Source: JANNRA01 sp031401035 (GTDB lineage: Bacteria; Desulfobacterota; Binatia; HRBIN30; CADEER01). Taken from it: a stretch of DNA of 38,468 nt. This document shows positions 28,221-35,990 of this stretch, piece by piece. The stretch lies in assembly GCA_031401035.1 (NCBI GenBank), contig JANNRA010000156.1, positions 1 to 38,468 on the forward strand, given 5' to 3'. Within the stretch, counting starts at the first letter, position 1; the number at the start of each line of letters is the position of its first letter. A program made the position numbers and the translations under genes. Below the pieces are notes generated by a model that worked only from the letters and a program-made list of their open reading frames with translations, was not told the origin of the DNA and ran no database searches.

Positions 28221-29434
28221 CGGCGTCCCTCCCGAGCGGCCTCGCGCCGCACGCCAGCGCCGAAGTCGGGTCGCAGGACCGCAGCGGCGCCGCGGCGGCG
28301 CCGCTGCGCGAGGCGGTAGTAGAGGCGTTCCGTCTGCTCCGCGATCGCCGGCCACGAGTGGGCGCGGCGGATATGCGTCTGCACCCGTCGCGCCACCGCG
28401 CGGGCGCGCTCCGGCTCGGCCAGCACCCGTGCCAGCCGATCGCGCAGGGCCGCGACGTCGCCGGCGGGGAAGAACAGATCGTAACCAGCGCGGCCCTCGA
28501 GCAGTTCGAGGTGCACCGGCAGGTCGGAGACGATCGACGGTACGCCCATCTCCAGCGCCTGCAGCAGCGCCATCGACATGCCCTCGAGCTCCGAGGGGAG
28601 GACGAACACGGCGGCGCCGCGGAAGAGCGTCTCGACGTTGGCGCGCGGCTGCACCCCGGTGAAGACGATGCGCGGATCGCCGGCGGCAAGTCGGTGCAGC
28701 TCGGCGACGTAGGCGTCGGTGTGGCTCGAGTCGCCGACCATCGCCAGCTTGCGCGGCGTAGCGAGGGCGCGGAAGGCGCGGATGAGGTCCTCGGCGCGCT
28801 TCTCCGGCACCAGGCGGGCGACGAAGAGTACATAGTCGTCGGGCGCCAGCCCGAGGCGCGTCAGCAGCTCGCCGTCGAGCGGCGCGTCGGGCGTCAGGTC
28901 GGTGCCGTTGGGAATGAGCGTCGTCGGCCGCGCGTAGGTGCCGCGATAATACTCGTCGAGATCGCGCGAGACGGTGATGAGTTCGTCGACGTGCTTCACC
29001 AGCCAGCGTTCGGCGTGGCGCAGGACGCGTGCCCCGGCGCCCTTCCACTTGGCGCGCTGCCAGTCGATGCCGTGCACCGTCGCGACGGTCGGCACCGACA
29101 GCCAACGGTAGAGCGGGGCGACCAGGCCGGGCGCCAGCGCGTGCAGATGGACGAGGTCGTAGTGGCCGCGCAGGGTCGCGTGCAGGCTGCTGGCGATGAC
29201 GTGCGAGACCGTGCCGAGACTGCGGCCGTTCAGCGCCGAGGCGCGGCGCAGGCGGATGCCGCGATAGAAGGTCGGCTGCCGGCCGACGAACTCCGGTCTA
29301 CTGTAGACCGTGATGTCGTGGCCGCGCTCGGCGAGGGCGCCGTAGAGACTCTCGGTCACTCGTTCGATGCCGCTGTACGAACTTGGAATGCCGCGCGGGC
29401 CGATGACGGCTATGCGCAGGGGCTGCGGACTCAT
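28217..29434 (-). CDS. Family 4 glycosyltransferase
   Basis: A 405-aa GT-B fold retaining transferase. The N-terminal domain begins with IAVIGPRGIPSSYSGIERVT, an acceptor-side GxxG segment. The linker reads PTTLIPNGTDL, and the C-terminal donor domain has LFVARLVPEKRAEDLIRAF and the E-x7-E motif ELEGMSMALLQALEMG. This is the GT4 signature for NDP-sugar donors. The start at 29434 has a strong GAGGAGGAGG ribosome site. It lies 27 bp after the epimerase, the only sizeable gap in this part of the operon, and that gap together with the strong ribosome site could mark a fresh translation start. Confidence 0.92.
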   Translation of the reverse strand: MSPQPLRIAVIGPRGIPSSYSGIERVTESLYGALAERGHDITVYSRPEFVGRQPTFYRGIRLRRASALNGRSLGTVSHVIASSLHATLRGHYDLVHLHALAPGLVAPLYRWLSVPTVATVHGIDWQRAKWKGAGARVLRHAERWLVKHVDELITVSRDLDEYYRGTYARPTTLIPNGTDLTPDAPLDGELLTRLGLAPDDYVLFVARLVPEKRAEDLIRAFRALATPRKLAMVGDSSHTDAYVAELHRLAAGDPRIVFTGVQPRANVETLFRGAAVFVLPSELEGMSMALLQALEMGVPSIVSDLPVHLELLEGRAGYDLFFPAGDVAALRDRLARVLAEPERARAVARRVQTHIRRAHSWPAIAEQTERLYYRLAQRRRRGAAAVLRPDFGAGVRREAAREGRR

Positions 29435-29461
29435 GCGATCCTCCTCCTCACCACGTCCCGG

Positions 29462-30565
29462 TCAGGCGTCATCGCGCACGTAGTGGCGCCAATGGCGCCG
29501 GTAGTAGTCGGTCGTCTGCGCGACGCCGGCGCGCAGGTCGACCTGCGAATGCCAGCCGGTCAGCCGATGCATGCGGCTGAGGTCGGCGACCACATCGCCG
29601 GTTTCGATCTTCTCGTAGGCCGGCGGCCAGGGCACGTACTCCACTCGCCCCTGCCCGACGACGTCGACGACCGTCTCCACCATGTCGCGAAAACGCGTCG
29701 CGACGCCGGAGCCGACGTTGACGACGCCGCCGAACGCCTCGCGCGCCAGGGCGCAGCGCAGGAAGGCCTCGGCGAGATCCTCGATGTAGACGTAGTCGCG
29801 CCGCTGCAGGCCGTCGCCGAAGATCTCGATGGCGCGGTTCTCGAGCGCCTGGCGGATGAACCACCCCACCATGCAGTAGCGGTTGTGGTGGATCTGCTGA
29901 CGCGGCCCGTAGGGATTGGTGATGCGCAGCGACAGCGTCGGGATGCCGAAGTTCTGGTGGTAGATCGACAGGTAGCGCTCCGACGCGAGCTTGTGCACGC
30001 CGTAGAGGCTGACCGGATTGGCGATCGAGTCCTCGCTGACCAGGCGTTCGGCGACCTTGCCGATCACCATGCGGCTGGAGGCGAAGACGACGGTCGGCTT
30101 GACCGTCAGCCGGCGGCACTCCTCGAGCAGTTGCAGGGTCATACCGGCGTTCATCAGCAGGTCGTCGATCGGCATGCTGAGGCTGTCGATGTAGGACACC
30201 TGCGCCGCCAGGTGGAAGACGTAGTCGGCCGACTCCAGATGCGGCCGCACCGCGCGCATGTCGCGCAGGTCGTGCACCACCGCGTGCAGCTTGCCGGCGA
30301 GCTCGTGGACGTTGAACCAGTTGCCTCCATAAAGGGGATCGAGCGAGTCGACGACGGTCACCTCGGCGCCGTAGCCGCACAGGCGCTGCGCCAGCGTGCT
30401 ACCCAGGAATCCAAGCCCGCCGGTGATCAGTACGCGCTTCTTGCGATACGCCCGCGCCAGGTCGGGAAGCCGCGGCGTCGCCACCAGCGGGCCGGCCACC
30501 GGGGCGGCAGCATCCGCGCCGCGCGCGTCCATTTTGTAAGCTTGGCGATAGCCTCGATCCATCAT
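29462..30565 (-). CDS. NAD-dependent sugar-nucleotide epimerase/dehydratase (extended SDR)
   Basis: A 367-aa protein of the extended short-chain dehydrogenase family, which rearranges NDP-sugars for polysaccharide synthesis. It shows the NAD-binding GGLGFLGS (about 50), VVDSLDP, the FHLAAQVS segment and the catalytic FASSRMVIG with YGVHKLASE (Tyr-x3-Lys). The substrate-binding part follows (RITNPYGPRQQ, DYVYIEDLAEAFL). A roughly 35-residue N-terminal extension (MMDRGYRQAYKMDARG) precedes the fold. The ATG at 30565 overlaps the flippase stop (ATGA) and has GGAGGTG 6 nt upstream. Which sugar it makes cannot be told from sequence. Confidence 0.9.
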   Translation of the reverse strand: MMDRGYRQAYKMDARGADAAAPVAGPLVATPRLPDLARAYRKKRVLITGGLGFLGSTLAQRLCGYGAEVTVVDSLDPLYGGNWFNVHELAGKLHAVVHDLRDMRAVRPHLESADYVFHLAAQVSYIDSLSMPIDDLLMNAGMTLQLLEECRRLTVKPTVVFASSRMVIGKVAERLVSEDSIANPVSLYGVHKLASERYLSIYHQNFGIPTLSLRITNPYGPRQQIHHNRYCMVGWFIRQALENRAIEIFGDGLQRRDYVYIEDLAEAFLRCALAREAFGGVVNVGSGVATRFRDMVETVVDVVGQGRVEYVPWPPAYEKIETGDVVADLSRMHRLTGWHSQVDLRAGVAQTTDYYRRHWRHYVRDDA

Positions 30566-31797
30566 CCTTGCACCTCCGCGCCAACGAGCGAACGACGGTA
30601 GACGGCCTCGTAGGCGAGGCCGGACACCAGGGAGCAGCAGGCCAGTGCCGCGACGGCGCCCCACACCCCGGCGGCGTGCGCGCCGGCGGTGATGAGCGCC
30701 AGGGCCAGCGCCAGTTTGGCGCCGCCCAGCCAGGTAACGGCGCCGACCTGCCCGACGGCGCGTAGAGCCTGTCCGAAAAGGTAGTTCTTGTACCGCCAGC
30801 GCAACGCCGCGGCGAGAATCGCCATCAGCGGTGCGACCGCCGGCACGTCGAAGAAGGCGTAGGCGAGGACCGTCGCGGCGATCACCAGTGCCACCGCGAC
30901 CACCGCCGCCAACTGCCGCACCTGCACATGCACGCGCTCGACGAAGGCCGGGCCGTTGTCGACCATCTGCGGGTACTTCGACTGGACGAAGGTCCAGCAC
31001 GGCGAGTCGGCCGCCATCAGCAGCTGCTGGCAGAGGCGAAAGACACCGAGCTCGCCGCGCGAGACGAAGGCGCTGAGGACCAGCGGCGCCGCCTGTTCGG
31101 AGAGCAGACCGAGCACGTCGGGCGCCAACCAGCGCGCCCCGGCGCGGCCGATGCCGGCGACCCGGCGCACCGACACCGGCTCGAAGCGAAATCCGCCCCA
31201 GACGACCACCACCGAGGCGAGGCGCGCCGTCAGCAGCGTCAGGGCCATCGCCGGCGCCGTCGCGCACAGCCACCAGCCGGCGATCAGGCCGACGGTCTCG
31301 CAGAGCGGCGCGATCAGCCCCGGCGCGAAGCGCCGCGCCATGATCGACAGCATCATGCCGAGGTTCTGCAGACCGATGAGAAAGCCGCTCAGCGAGATGA
31401 GGAAGATCACCTGCCACTCGCTGGCGCTCTCGGCCTGCGCCGTCGCGTAGAGCGCCAGCAGCGGCACGACGAACGGCAGCTGGAGCAGGAAGAGGACCAG
31501 CGCGGCGAAGCACGACTGCCCGTGCGACTGCTGCAGCCGCGGCAGGTAGGCGCCGAGCCCCAGCCCGCAGACGGTGGCGAGGATATTCACCGCCGCGATG
31601 CCGAGCGCGAAGACGCCGACGGTGTCGAGGCCGAAGCGGTGCACGAGGACGATCGACAGCAACAGGCCGTTGACCAACTGCAGGCCGCGCCCGACGAGCA
31701 ACAGCGCCGTGCCGCGCTGCTCCGTGGGAATCCTGTCGAAGAAGTGCCTCTGTCGTTCAACATGGAGGCACGGAGGGACGGAGAGGTCGGCGCTCAT
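30562..31797 (-). CDS. Wzx-like polysaccharide flippase
   Basis: A 411-aa membrane protein with about 12 hydrophobic helices, of the MOP/Wzx family that moves lipid-linked repeat units to the periplasmic face. The first helix pair is GTALLLVGRGLQLVNGLLLS and LVHRFGLDTVGVFALGIAAV, and the middle is typical (EQAAPLVLSAFVSRGELGVF). The start ATG at 31797 lies in a palindromic repeat, so the first 14 or so residues (MSADLSVPPCLHVE) are repeat-encoded and unlike the family, which would normally begin around FFDRIPTEQRGT. The ATG overlaps the sulfotransferase stop (ATGA). Confidence 0.88.
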   Translation of the reverse strand: MSADLSVPPCLHVERQRHFFDRIPTEQRGTALLLVGRGLQLVNGLLLSIVLVHRFGLDTVGVFALGIAAVNILATVCGLGLGAYLPRLQQSHGQSCFAALVLFLLQLPFVVPLLALYATAQAESASEWQVIFLISLSGFLIGLQNLGMMLSIMARRFAPGLIAPLCETVGLIAGWWLCATAPAMALTLLTARLASVVVVWGGFRFEPVSVRRVAGIGRAGARWLAPDVLGLLSEQAAPLVLSAFVSRGELGVFRLCQQLLMAADSPCWTFVQSKYPQMVDNGPAFVERVHVQVRQLAAVVAVALVIAATVLAYAFFDVPAVAPLMAILAAALRWRYKNYLFGQALRAVGQVGAVTWLGGAKLALALALITAGAHAAGVWGAVAALACCSLVSGLAYEAVYRRSLVGAEVQG

Positions 31798-31833
31798 GCC
31801 GAGGCCTCTGTTTCTCCGTGTCTCCGTGTTGAA
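31756..31833. repeat. Inverted-repeat element across the sulfotransferase/flippase junction
   Basis: The left arm, 31756-31785 (TTCAACATGGAGGCACGGAG then GGACGGAGAG), matches the reverse complement of the right arm, 31806-31833 (CTCTGTTTCTCCGTGTCTCC then GTGTTGAA), at most positions, with one gap. The middle (GAGGTCGGC, GCTCAT, GCCGAGGCC) is also near-palindromic. The sequence type resembles dispersed repeats whose translation includes NTETRR-like peptides, which I recall from other genomes. The element codes for the last 10 or so residues of the sulfotransferase (SSTRRHGETEASA) and the first 14 or so of the flippase. Confidence 0.78.
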
Positions 31834-32774
31834 GAACCGTATGGACTCAGAAGGGGGTAGCCGTAGGCGGCGAGCAACGGCGCGGTGACGGCGGTGACCA
31901 GGCGGCGGTCGCGCGGCGCCATGGCGCTGCGCCACTGCTCGTCGGGCCGGATGGCGACCTCGCCGAGCAGAAAGCGGCTCGGATTGCCGGAGGCAGTGTG
32001 GTTGGCGCGCAGCGTCGCCGTCTGGCCGGCGAGGAATGGCAGGTCCGGGGCCTCGCCGAGCTGCGTCAGGATGCGGCCGAGCGTCGGCGCCGGGGCGCGG
32101 GCGAAGTCCTCGTAGTGGACGCGCATGAAGCGAGCGGCCGTGAGGCGGAAGGCGTCGCAGAGGCCGTTGAAGGTCAGCCACCAGGCGGCGCTCTGCGCGG
32201 CCGAGTAGCGGTGCATGTAGGCCTGCTTCCAGTGCACGTCGGGGATGGGCTTCTGCTTCATCCACGAGAAGGCGACGGCGCGGCTGTCGCGCACCAGGTG
32301 GACGACCGACAGGCGGACGCCGGGCAGCGTGGCGAGGACGAACGCGTAGGAGGGCTCCTTCGAGGAGTCGATCAACCACCGGCAGCCGGAGACCCGTTGG
32401 ATGGCCCGGTACAGGGGCAGCAGGGCGGCGGCGAAGCGCTCGTACTCGGCGCGGTAGGCGGCCGGCTGGCGCAGCGCCAGATAGGGGATGAAGCGGGTGC
32501 GGTTGACGCGCCGCCGCAGCGCCGCCATCGTCGCCGGGTCGACGTGGGCGAAGCCGCCGAAGGCCTCGTCGAACACCGCGCGCCAGAAGGCGCACTCGCG
32601 GAACGGTACGCGACAGCCGCACAGCTGGTTCTGGGCGAAGCCACGCTCCCAGACGAAGCTCACCTCGCCGGCGGCACAGAAGCCGTCGAGCTGGCCGAGG
32701 CAGCGTTCGACCAGCGTGCTGCCGCTGCGGCCGAAGCCGGCGATGTAGAGGATGTCGAGCGGTGCGCTGCTCAC
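31794..32774 (-). CDS. Sulfotransferase (PAPS-dependent type)
   Basis: A 326-aa protein with the PAPS 5'-phosphosulfate loop GFGRSGSTLVE (residues about 13-23) and the 3'-phosphate site HLVRDSRAVAFSW (159-171), plus IDSSKEPSY between them. This is the sulfotransferase family fold. In this operon it suggests that the repeat unit is sulfated, although some members act on other acceptors. The start is GTG at 32774, overlapping the upstream GT2 stop (GTGA). The final residues, SSTRRHGETEASA, come from the palindromic repeat at 31756-31833, so the native end was probably nearer LLSPYG. Confidence 0.87.
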   Translation of the reverse strand: MSSAPLDILYIAGFGRSGSTLVERCLGQLDGFCAAGEVSFVWERGFAQNQLCGCRVPFRECAFWRAVFDEAFGGFAHVDPATMAALRRRVNRTRFIPYLALRQPAAYRAEYERFAAALLPLYRAIQRVSGCRWLIDSSKEPSYAFVLATLPGVRLSVVHLVRDSRAVAFSWMKQKPIPDVHWKQAYMHRYSAAQSAAWWLTFNGLCDAFRLTAARFMRVHYEDFARAPAPTLGRILTQLGEAPDLPFLAGQTATLRANHTASGNPSRFLLGEVAIRPDEQWRSAMAPRDRRLVTAVTAPLLAAYGYPLLSPYGSSTRRHGETEASA

Positions 32775-33886
32775 CGGCGCGCCTCGCGGGGAATGCCGAG
32801 CGCCGGCCAGGCGCGGAAGGCGGCGCGCATGGCGCCGCGCACGCCGCGATAAAGGCGGCTCTGTACATCGGGCGGCAGCGGCCAGGCGGTGAGGTGCAGG
32901 GCCAACATGCCACCGGCGCGCCAGTCGGTGAACGGCAGCAGCGGCGCGTGCCGCACGGCCTCGACGAACAGCTGGCGCGAGCGGCGAATCTGGCCGTCGG
33001 AGAATGCCTTGCGGCTGGCGATGCGCAGGCACTCGGCGTAGCTGCGCGCGGCGTCGCGCGGCGTGAAGTCGGGCACGTAGTGGCGAAACCGCTCGAGGGC
33101 GCGGGCGTAGCCGCGCACGAAGTCGTCGTAGGTGGTGGACATGCTGCCGGCGCGAACGCGGTAGCCGGTCAGCACCTCGGGCAGCAGGCGGACGCCATAG
33201 CCGGAGCAGGCGGCGCGCACCCACATCTCGAAGTCCTCGCAGCTGCCCAGCGTCTCGTCGAAGAGGCCGGCGCGGACGAAGACCTCGCGGCGGGCAACGA
33301 CGGTGCTGCCGTTGCCGATGTGGTTGCGGCGAATGAGATCGCGCGCCGACGGCGCCCGGCAGCGCGACAGCAGATACTGGCCGCTGCGCGCGCCGGTCTC
33401 GTCGAGGTAGGCGGACCAGGAGAAGGTCAGGCCGACGTCCGGGTCGGCGTCGAGCACGGCAAGGTGCCGCTCGGCCTTGGTCGCGAACCAGACGTCGTCG
33501 GCATCGCAGAAGCCGATCACCGCGGCGCGCGCCAGCAGCAGGCCGCTGTTCCGCGAGCCGGCGAGGCCGCGGTTGGCCTGGACGGCGACGGTGAGGCGGG
33601 GATCGTCCATGGCGGCGAGCACGGCGAGGCTGTCGTCGCGCGTGCCGTCGTCGACCACGATGACCTCGAGATCCGACATGGTCTGGGCGAAGAGCGAGGC
33701 GAGCGTGTCGCGGACGAACGAGGCGGTGTTGTAGCTGGGCACGATCACCGACAGGCGCGGGCGCTGCACCGGCGCCGCCGCCAGGCGGAGGACGCGGAGC
33801 TCGCGCGGCATCGGGCCGGGGGCGCGCAGGGGCGAGACCGGATCGGCGCTGAGATCGCCGGCGGCGATGGTCATCCCATGGCTCAC
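32771..33886 (-). CDS. Family 2 glycosyltransferase (first GT2 of the locus)
   Basis: A 371-aa GT-A transferase. After a leader of about 45 residues comes LSVIVPSYNTASFVRDTLAS, then EVIVVDDGTRDD, QANRGLAGSRNSGL, the metal-binding IGFCDADDVW and the acceptor segment GSCEDFEMWVRAACS. It is closely related to the GT2 at 27120-28220, sharing RRNHIGNGST, LTGYRVRAGS and SRKAFSDGQI. The GTG at 33886 is taken because it overlaps the methyltransferase stop (GTGA); ATG at 33874 is an alternative. It is probably one of the transferases that build the lipid-linked repeat. Confidence 0.9.
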   Translation of the reverse strand: MSHGMTIAAGDLSADPVSPLRAPGPMPRELRVLRLAAAPVQRPRLSVIVPSYNTASFVRDTLASLFAQTMSDLEVIVVDDGTRDDSLAVLAAMDDPRLTVAVQANRGLAGSRNSGLLLARAAVIGFCDADDVWFATKAERHLAVLDADPDVGLTFSWSAYLDETGARSGQYLLSRCRAPSARDLIRRNHIGNGSTVVARREVFVRAGLFDETLGSCEDFEMWVRAACSGYGVRLLPEVLTGYRVRAGSMSTTYDDFVRGYARALERFRHYVPDFTPRDAARSYAECLRIASRKAFSDGQIRRSRQLFVEAVRHAPLLPFTDWRAGGMLALHLTAWPLPPDVQSRLYRGVRGAMRAAFRAWPALGIPREARR

Positions 33887-34491
33887 GTTGCGGCTGCCTT
33901 GCGGGCGAGCGCCCAGACGTGAACCGGAAAGTTGGGTTCGTTGCGCAGTGAATGGAGCCGGCGGTGGTAGCGTGCCCACCATCCGAAGTTCGCCTTCACG
34001 CAGGCGCGATTGCCCCAGGATCCGGTTTGGATGTCCGCGAGCGGAAAGCCGCATTCGGCGAGAAAATGGCGCAGGCCCGTCTCCGTCCAGCGCGTGCAGT
34101 CGACGGGCTCGTGATGGATGCGCAGCAGGAACGGCGTCGAGACGAGGAAGTGGCCGCCGGGCGTCAGCATCTGGTGCACGTGGGTGGCCGCTCGGTACGG
34201 CCACAGCAGATGCTCGAAGACCTGCTCGGCGATGACCAGATCGAATGTCCGGGGCAGTGCAGCCGAGCAGACGTCGTACTCCGGATAGCAGGCGCTCTCG
34301 TACGATTTGAACGGCAGGTCCGCCCAGAACGTCCCGGAGATCTCCAGCGCGTTCAGGCGGCTCGGCTCGAGATCGTCGACCAGTCGCCGGCTCTCACGGC
34401 GCATGACGACGCGCGACCATTGCTCACGCCCGTACCCGGCGTGGTCCAGAACCCGATGCGCGGTGTCACGTAAGGCGATTGGCGCTCTCAT
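33883..34491 (-). CDS. Class I SAM-dependent methyltransferase-like protein
   Basis: A 202-aa protein resembling methyltransferases of polysaccharide loci. The SAM-binding strand reads LNALEISGTFW (about 46-56), which departs from the usual E/DxGxGxG, followed by SACYPEYDVC. Later motifs are FDLVIAEQVFEHL (post-I/II), HQMLTPGGHFLVSTPF and a substrate segment HHEPVDCTRWTETGLRHFLA. The start at 34491 has GAGGAGAGGAAA upstream. The product may methylate a sugar of the repeat unit. Its SAM loop is unusual, but the same LEISG form is, as I recall it, found in a coherent subfamily. Confidence 0.83.
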   Translation of the reverse strand: MRAPIALRDTAHRVLDHAGYGREQWSRVVMRRESRRLVDDLEPSRLNALEISGTFWADLPFKSYESACYPEYDVCSAALPRTFDLVIAEQVFEHLLWPYRAATHVHQMLTPGGHFLVSTPFLLRIHHEPVDCTRWTETGLRHFLAECGFPLADIQTGSWGNRACVKANFGWWARYHRRLHSLRNEPNFPVHVWALARKAAAT

Positions 34492-34519
34492 TGGGTTTCC
34501 TCTCCTCTGATTCTCCGCG

Positions 34520-35971
34520 TCAGCGCGCGTCGGGAAGCACGCCCAACTGCAGCGCCGGCCGCAGCGGCACGGCGACAGACGGGACCGGAAGGGTCTTGCG
34601 AATCGGCGCCTGGCTCAGGACGATGCCGAGCCAGATGTAAGCGTAGAACGTGGGCACCACCATGCCGAAGATCGACTCGTTCATACCGGTGAGGGCGATG
34701 CCGAGCAGCAGGACCAAACTGTTGCGCACGAACGGGGCTGGCGCGCCCGACGCGGCCACACGCACGAACGTGATGCTCCAGGCCAGAATCCACATCGCCA
34801 TGGTCGTGGCGCCGCCCAGGTACCAGAGGCCGAGATACGAGGAGTGGCTGCCGGGCAACATCGTCCCGCCGCCCTTCATGATCTGTGGAAAGTCCTCGGG
34901 GTAGACGGGATCGCCGGGCCAGCCCTTGCCGAACAGGGGCGACTCGGCGACCCCGAACTCGGTCTCCTCGTGGATGCGATCGCGCGCCGCGGTGGCGCCC
35001 GGGCGCACCTCCCTGACGTCGTCCAGGACGCCGCTGAACAGGCCGAGCGGTTGACCCGAGGAGAGCGTCGAGCCGAGCATGACCGCGCAGGCGGCGGCGA
35101 GGCCGACGGACACGATGACCGTCTGAACGCCGCGCGGAACCGCCAGGAGCAGGCGTGCGGCGACGCAGAGCGCGAGCACGACGATGGCGCTGCGGCTCAT
35201 GCTGGCGGCCACCATGAAGACGCCGCCGGCCAGCGCCAGACGGCGGCGCCTGTTCTCGGGTTCGCAGGCGACGACCCAGATCAGGCAGATCCCGCCGAAG
35301 CCCATGGCGGTGGCCCACGGGAAGAGGAAGGACAGGCGGGGCAGCGTCAATCCGATGAAGTCTTCCCACACGTACAGGAGCACGCCGAAGAATGTCGACG
35401 TGGACGGCAGGCTGACGGGCAGCAGCAGCCCAATGGGCGTCAGCAGATGGAGATGCGGGCCGCCCACGATGAAGGCGAGTGCGTAGAGGAACGGAGCGGC
35501 GGCGACGGCGTAGAAGCCGATGCGGCTGATGGCGCGCAGGAAGGGCCGCGGGCGAATCGCGCCGCTGGCGCCAAGGGCGATGCAGCCGCCGAGGAGAAAC
35601 CACCCGAGCACGTAGCTCGCCAGGAGGTGTCGCAGCAGGCCCAGCGGGTGATCGCCCGCCTCGTACATGTTGATGATCACGGAGACGATCTGCAGACAGC
35701 CGACGAGAAGCCACGGCAGCGCAGCCAGCACGCAGCGGCGGGAGCGCGCCACGACTCCGGCGAGCCCGAAGACGAGCAGCGTCGCGGCGGGCAGGACCAG
35801 GCCGACGATCCACAGCAGCGGCAGCCAGACGATGTAGGTGCAGATGACGCGCTCCGCGAGCGAACCGCCATCGCTCTGTAGCGCAGGCGCCCGCGGTCCC
35901 GTCCCGGCGACGGTCATCCCTCGATCGGCTCCCTCTCCCAACAGGGCGGCGGCGCGTCTCGTCGCGTTCAT
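34520..35971 (-). CDS. O-antigen polymerase/ligase-like membrane protein (Wzy/WaaL type)
   Basis: A 483-aa integral membrane protein with about 11 hydrophobic helices (for example YIVWLPLLWIVGLVLPAATL, AMWILAWSITFVRVA). A large outer loop (VLDDVREVRPGATAARDRIH to PQIMKGGGTML) ends in GSHSSYLGLWYLGG, the H-S-x-Y-L-x-x-x-x-x-G pattern common to Wzy and ligase families. It lies between the phosphotransferase and the methyltransferase, where it would polymerise the flipped repeat units in the periplasm. The N-terminal 40 or so residues are hydrophilic. The start is uncertain: ATG 35971 is used, and ATG 35917 (MTVAGTGPRAP) is possible. Confidence 0.85.
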   Translation of the reverse strand: MNATRRAAALLGEGADRGMTVAGTGPRAPALQSDGGSLAERVICTYIVWLPLLWIVGLVLPAATLLVFGLAGVVARSRRCVLAALPWLLVGCLQIVSVIINMYEAGDHPLGLLRHLLASYVLGWFLLGGCIALGASGAIRPRPFLRAISRIGFYAVAAAPFLYALAFIVGGPHLHLLTPIGLLLPVSLPSTSTFFGVLLYVWEDFIGLTLPRLSFLFPWATAMGFGGICLIWVVACEPENRRRRLALAGGVFMVAASMSRSAIVVLALCVAARLLLAVPRGVQTVIVSVGLAAACAVMLGSTLSSGQPLGLFSGVLDDVREVRPGATAARDRIHEETEFGVAESPLFGKGWPGDPVYPEDFPQIMKGGGTMLPGSHSSYLGLWYLGGATTMAMWILAWSITFVRVAASGAPAPFVRNSLVLLLGIALTGMNESIFGMVVPTFYAYIWLGIVLSQAPIRKTLPVPSVAVPLRPALQLGVLPDAR

Positions 35972-35990
35972 GGTCTCGTGTGCACGACGG

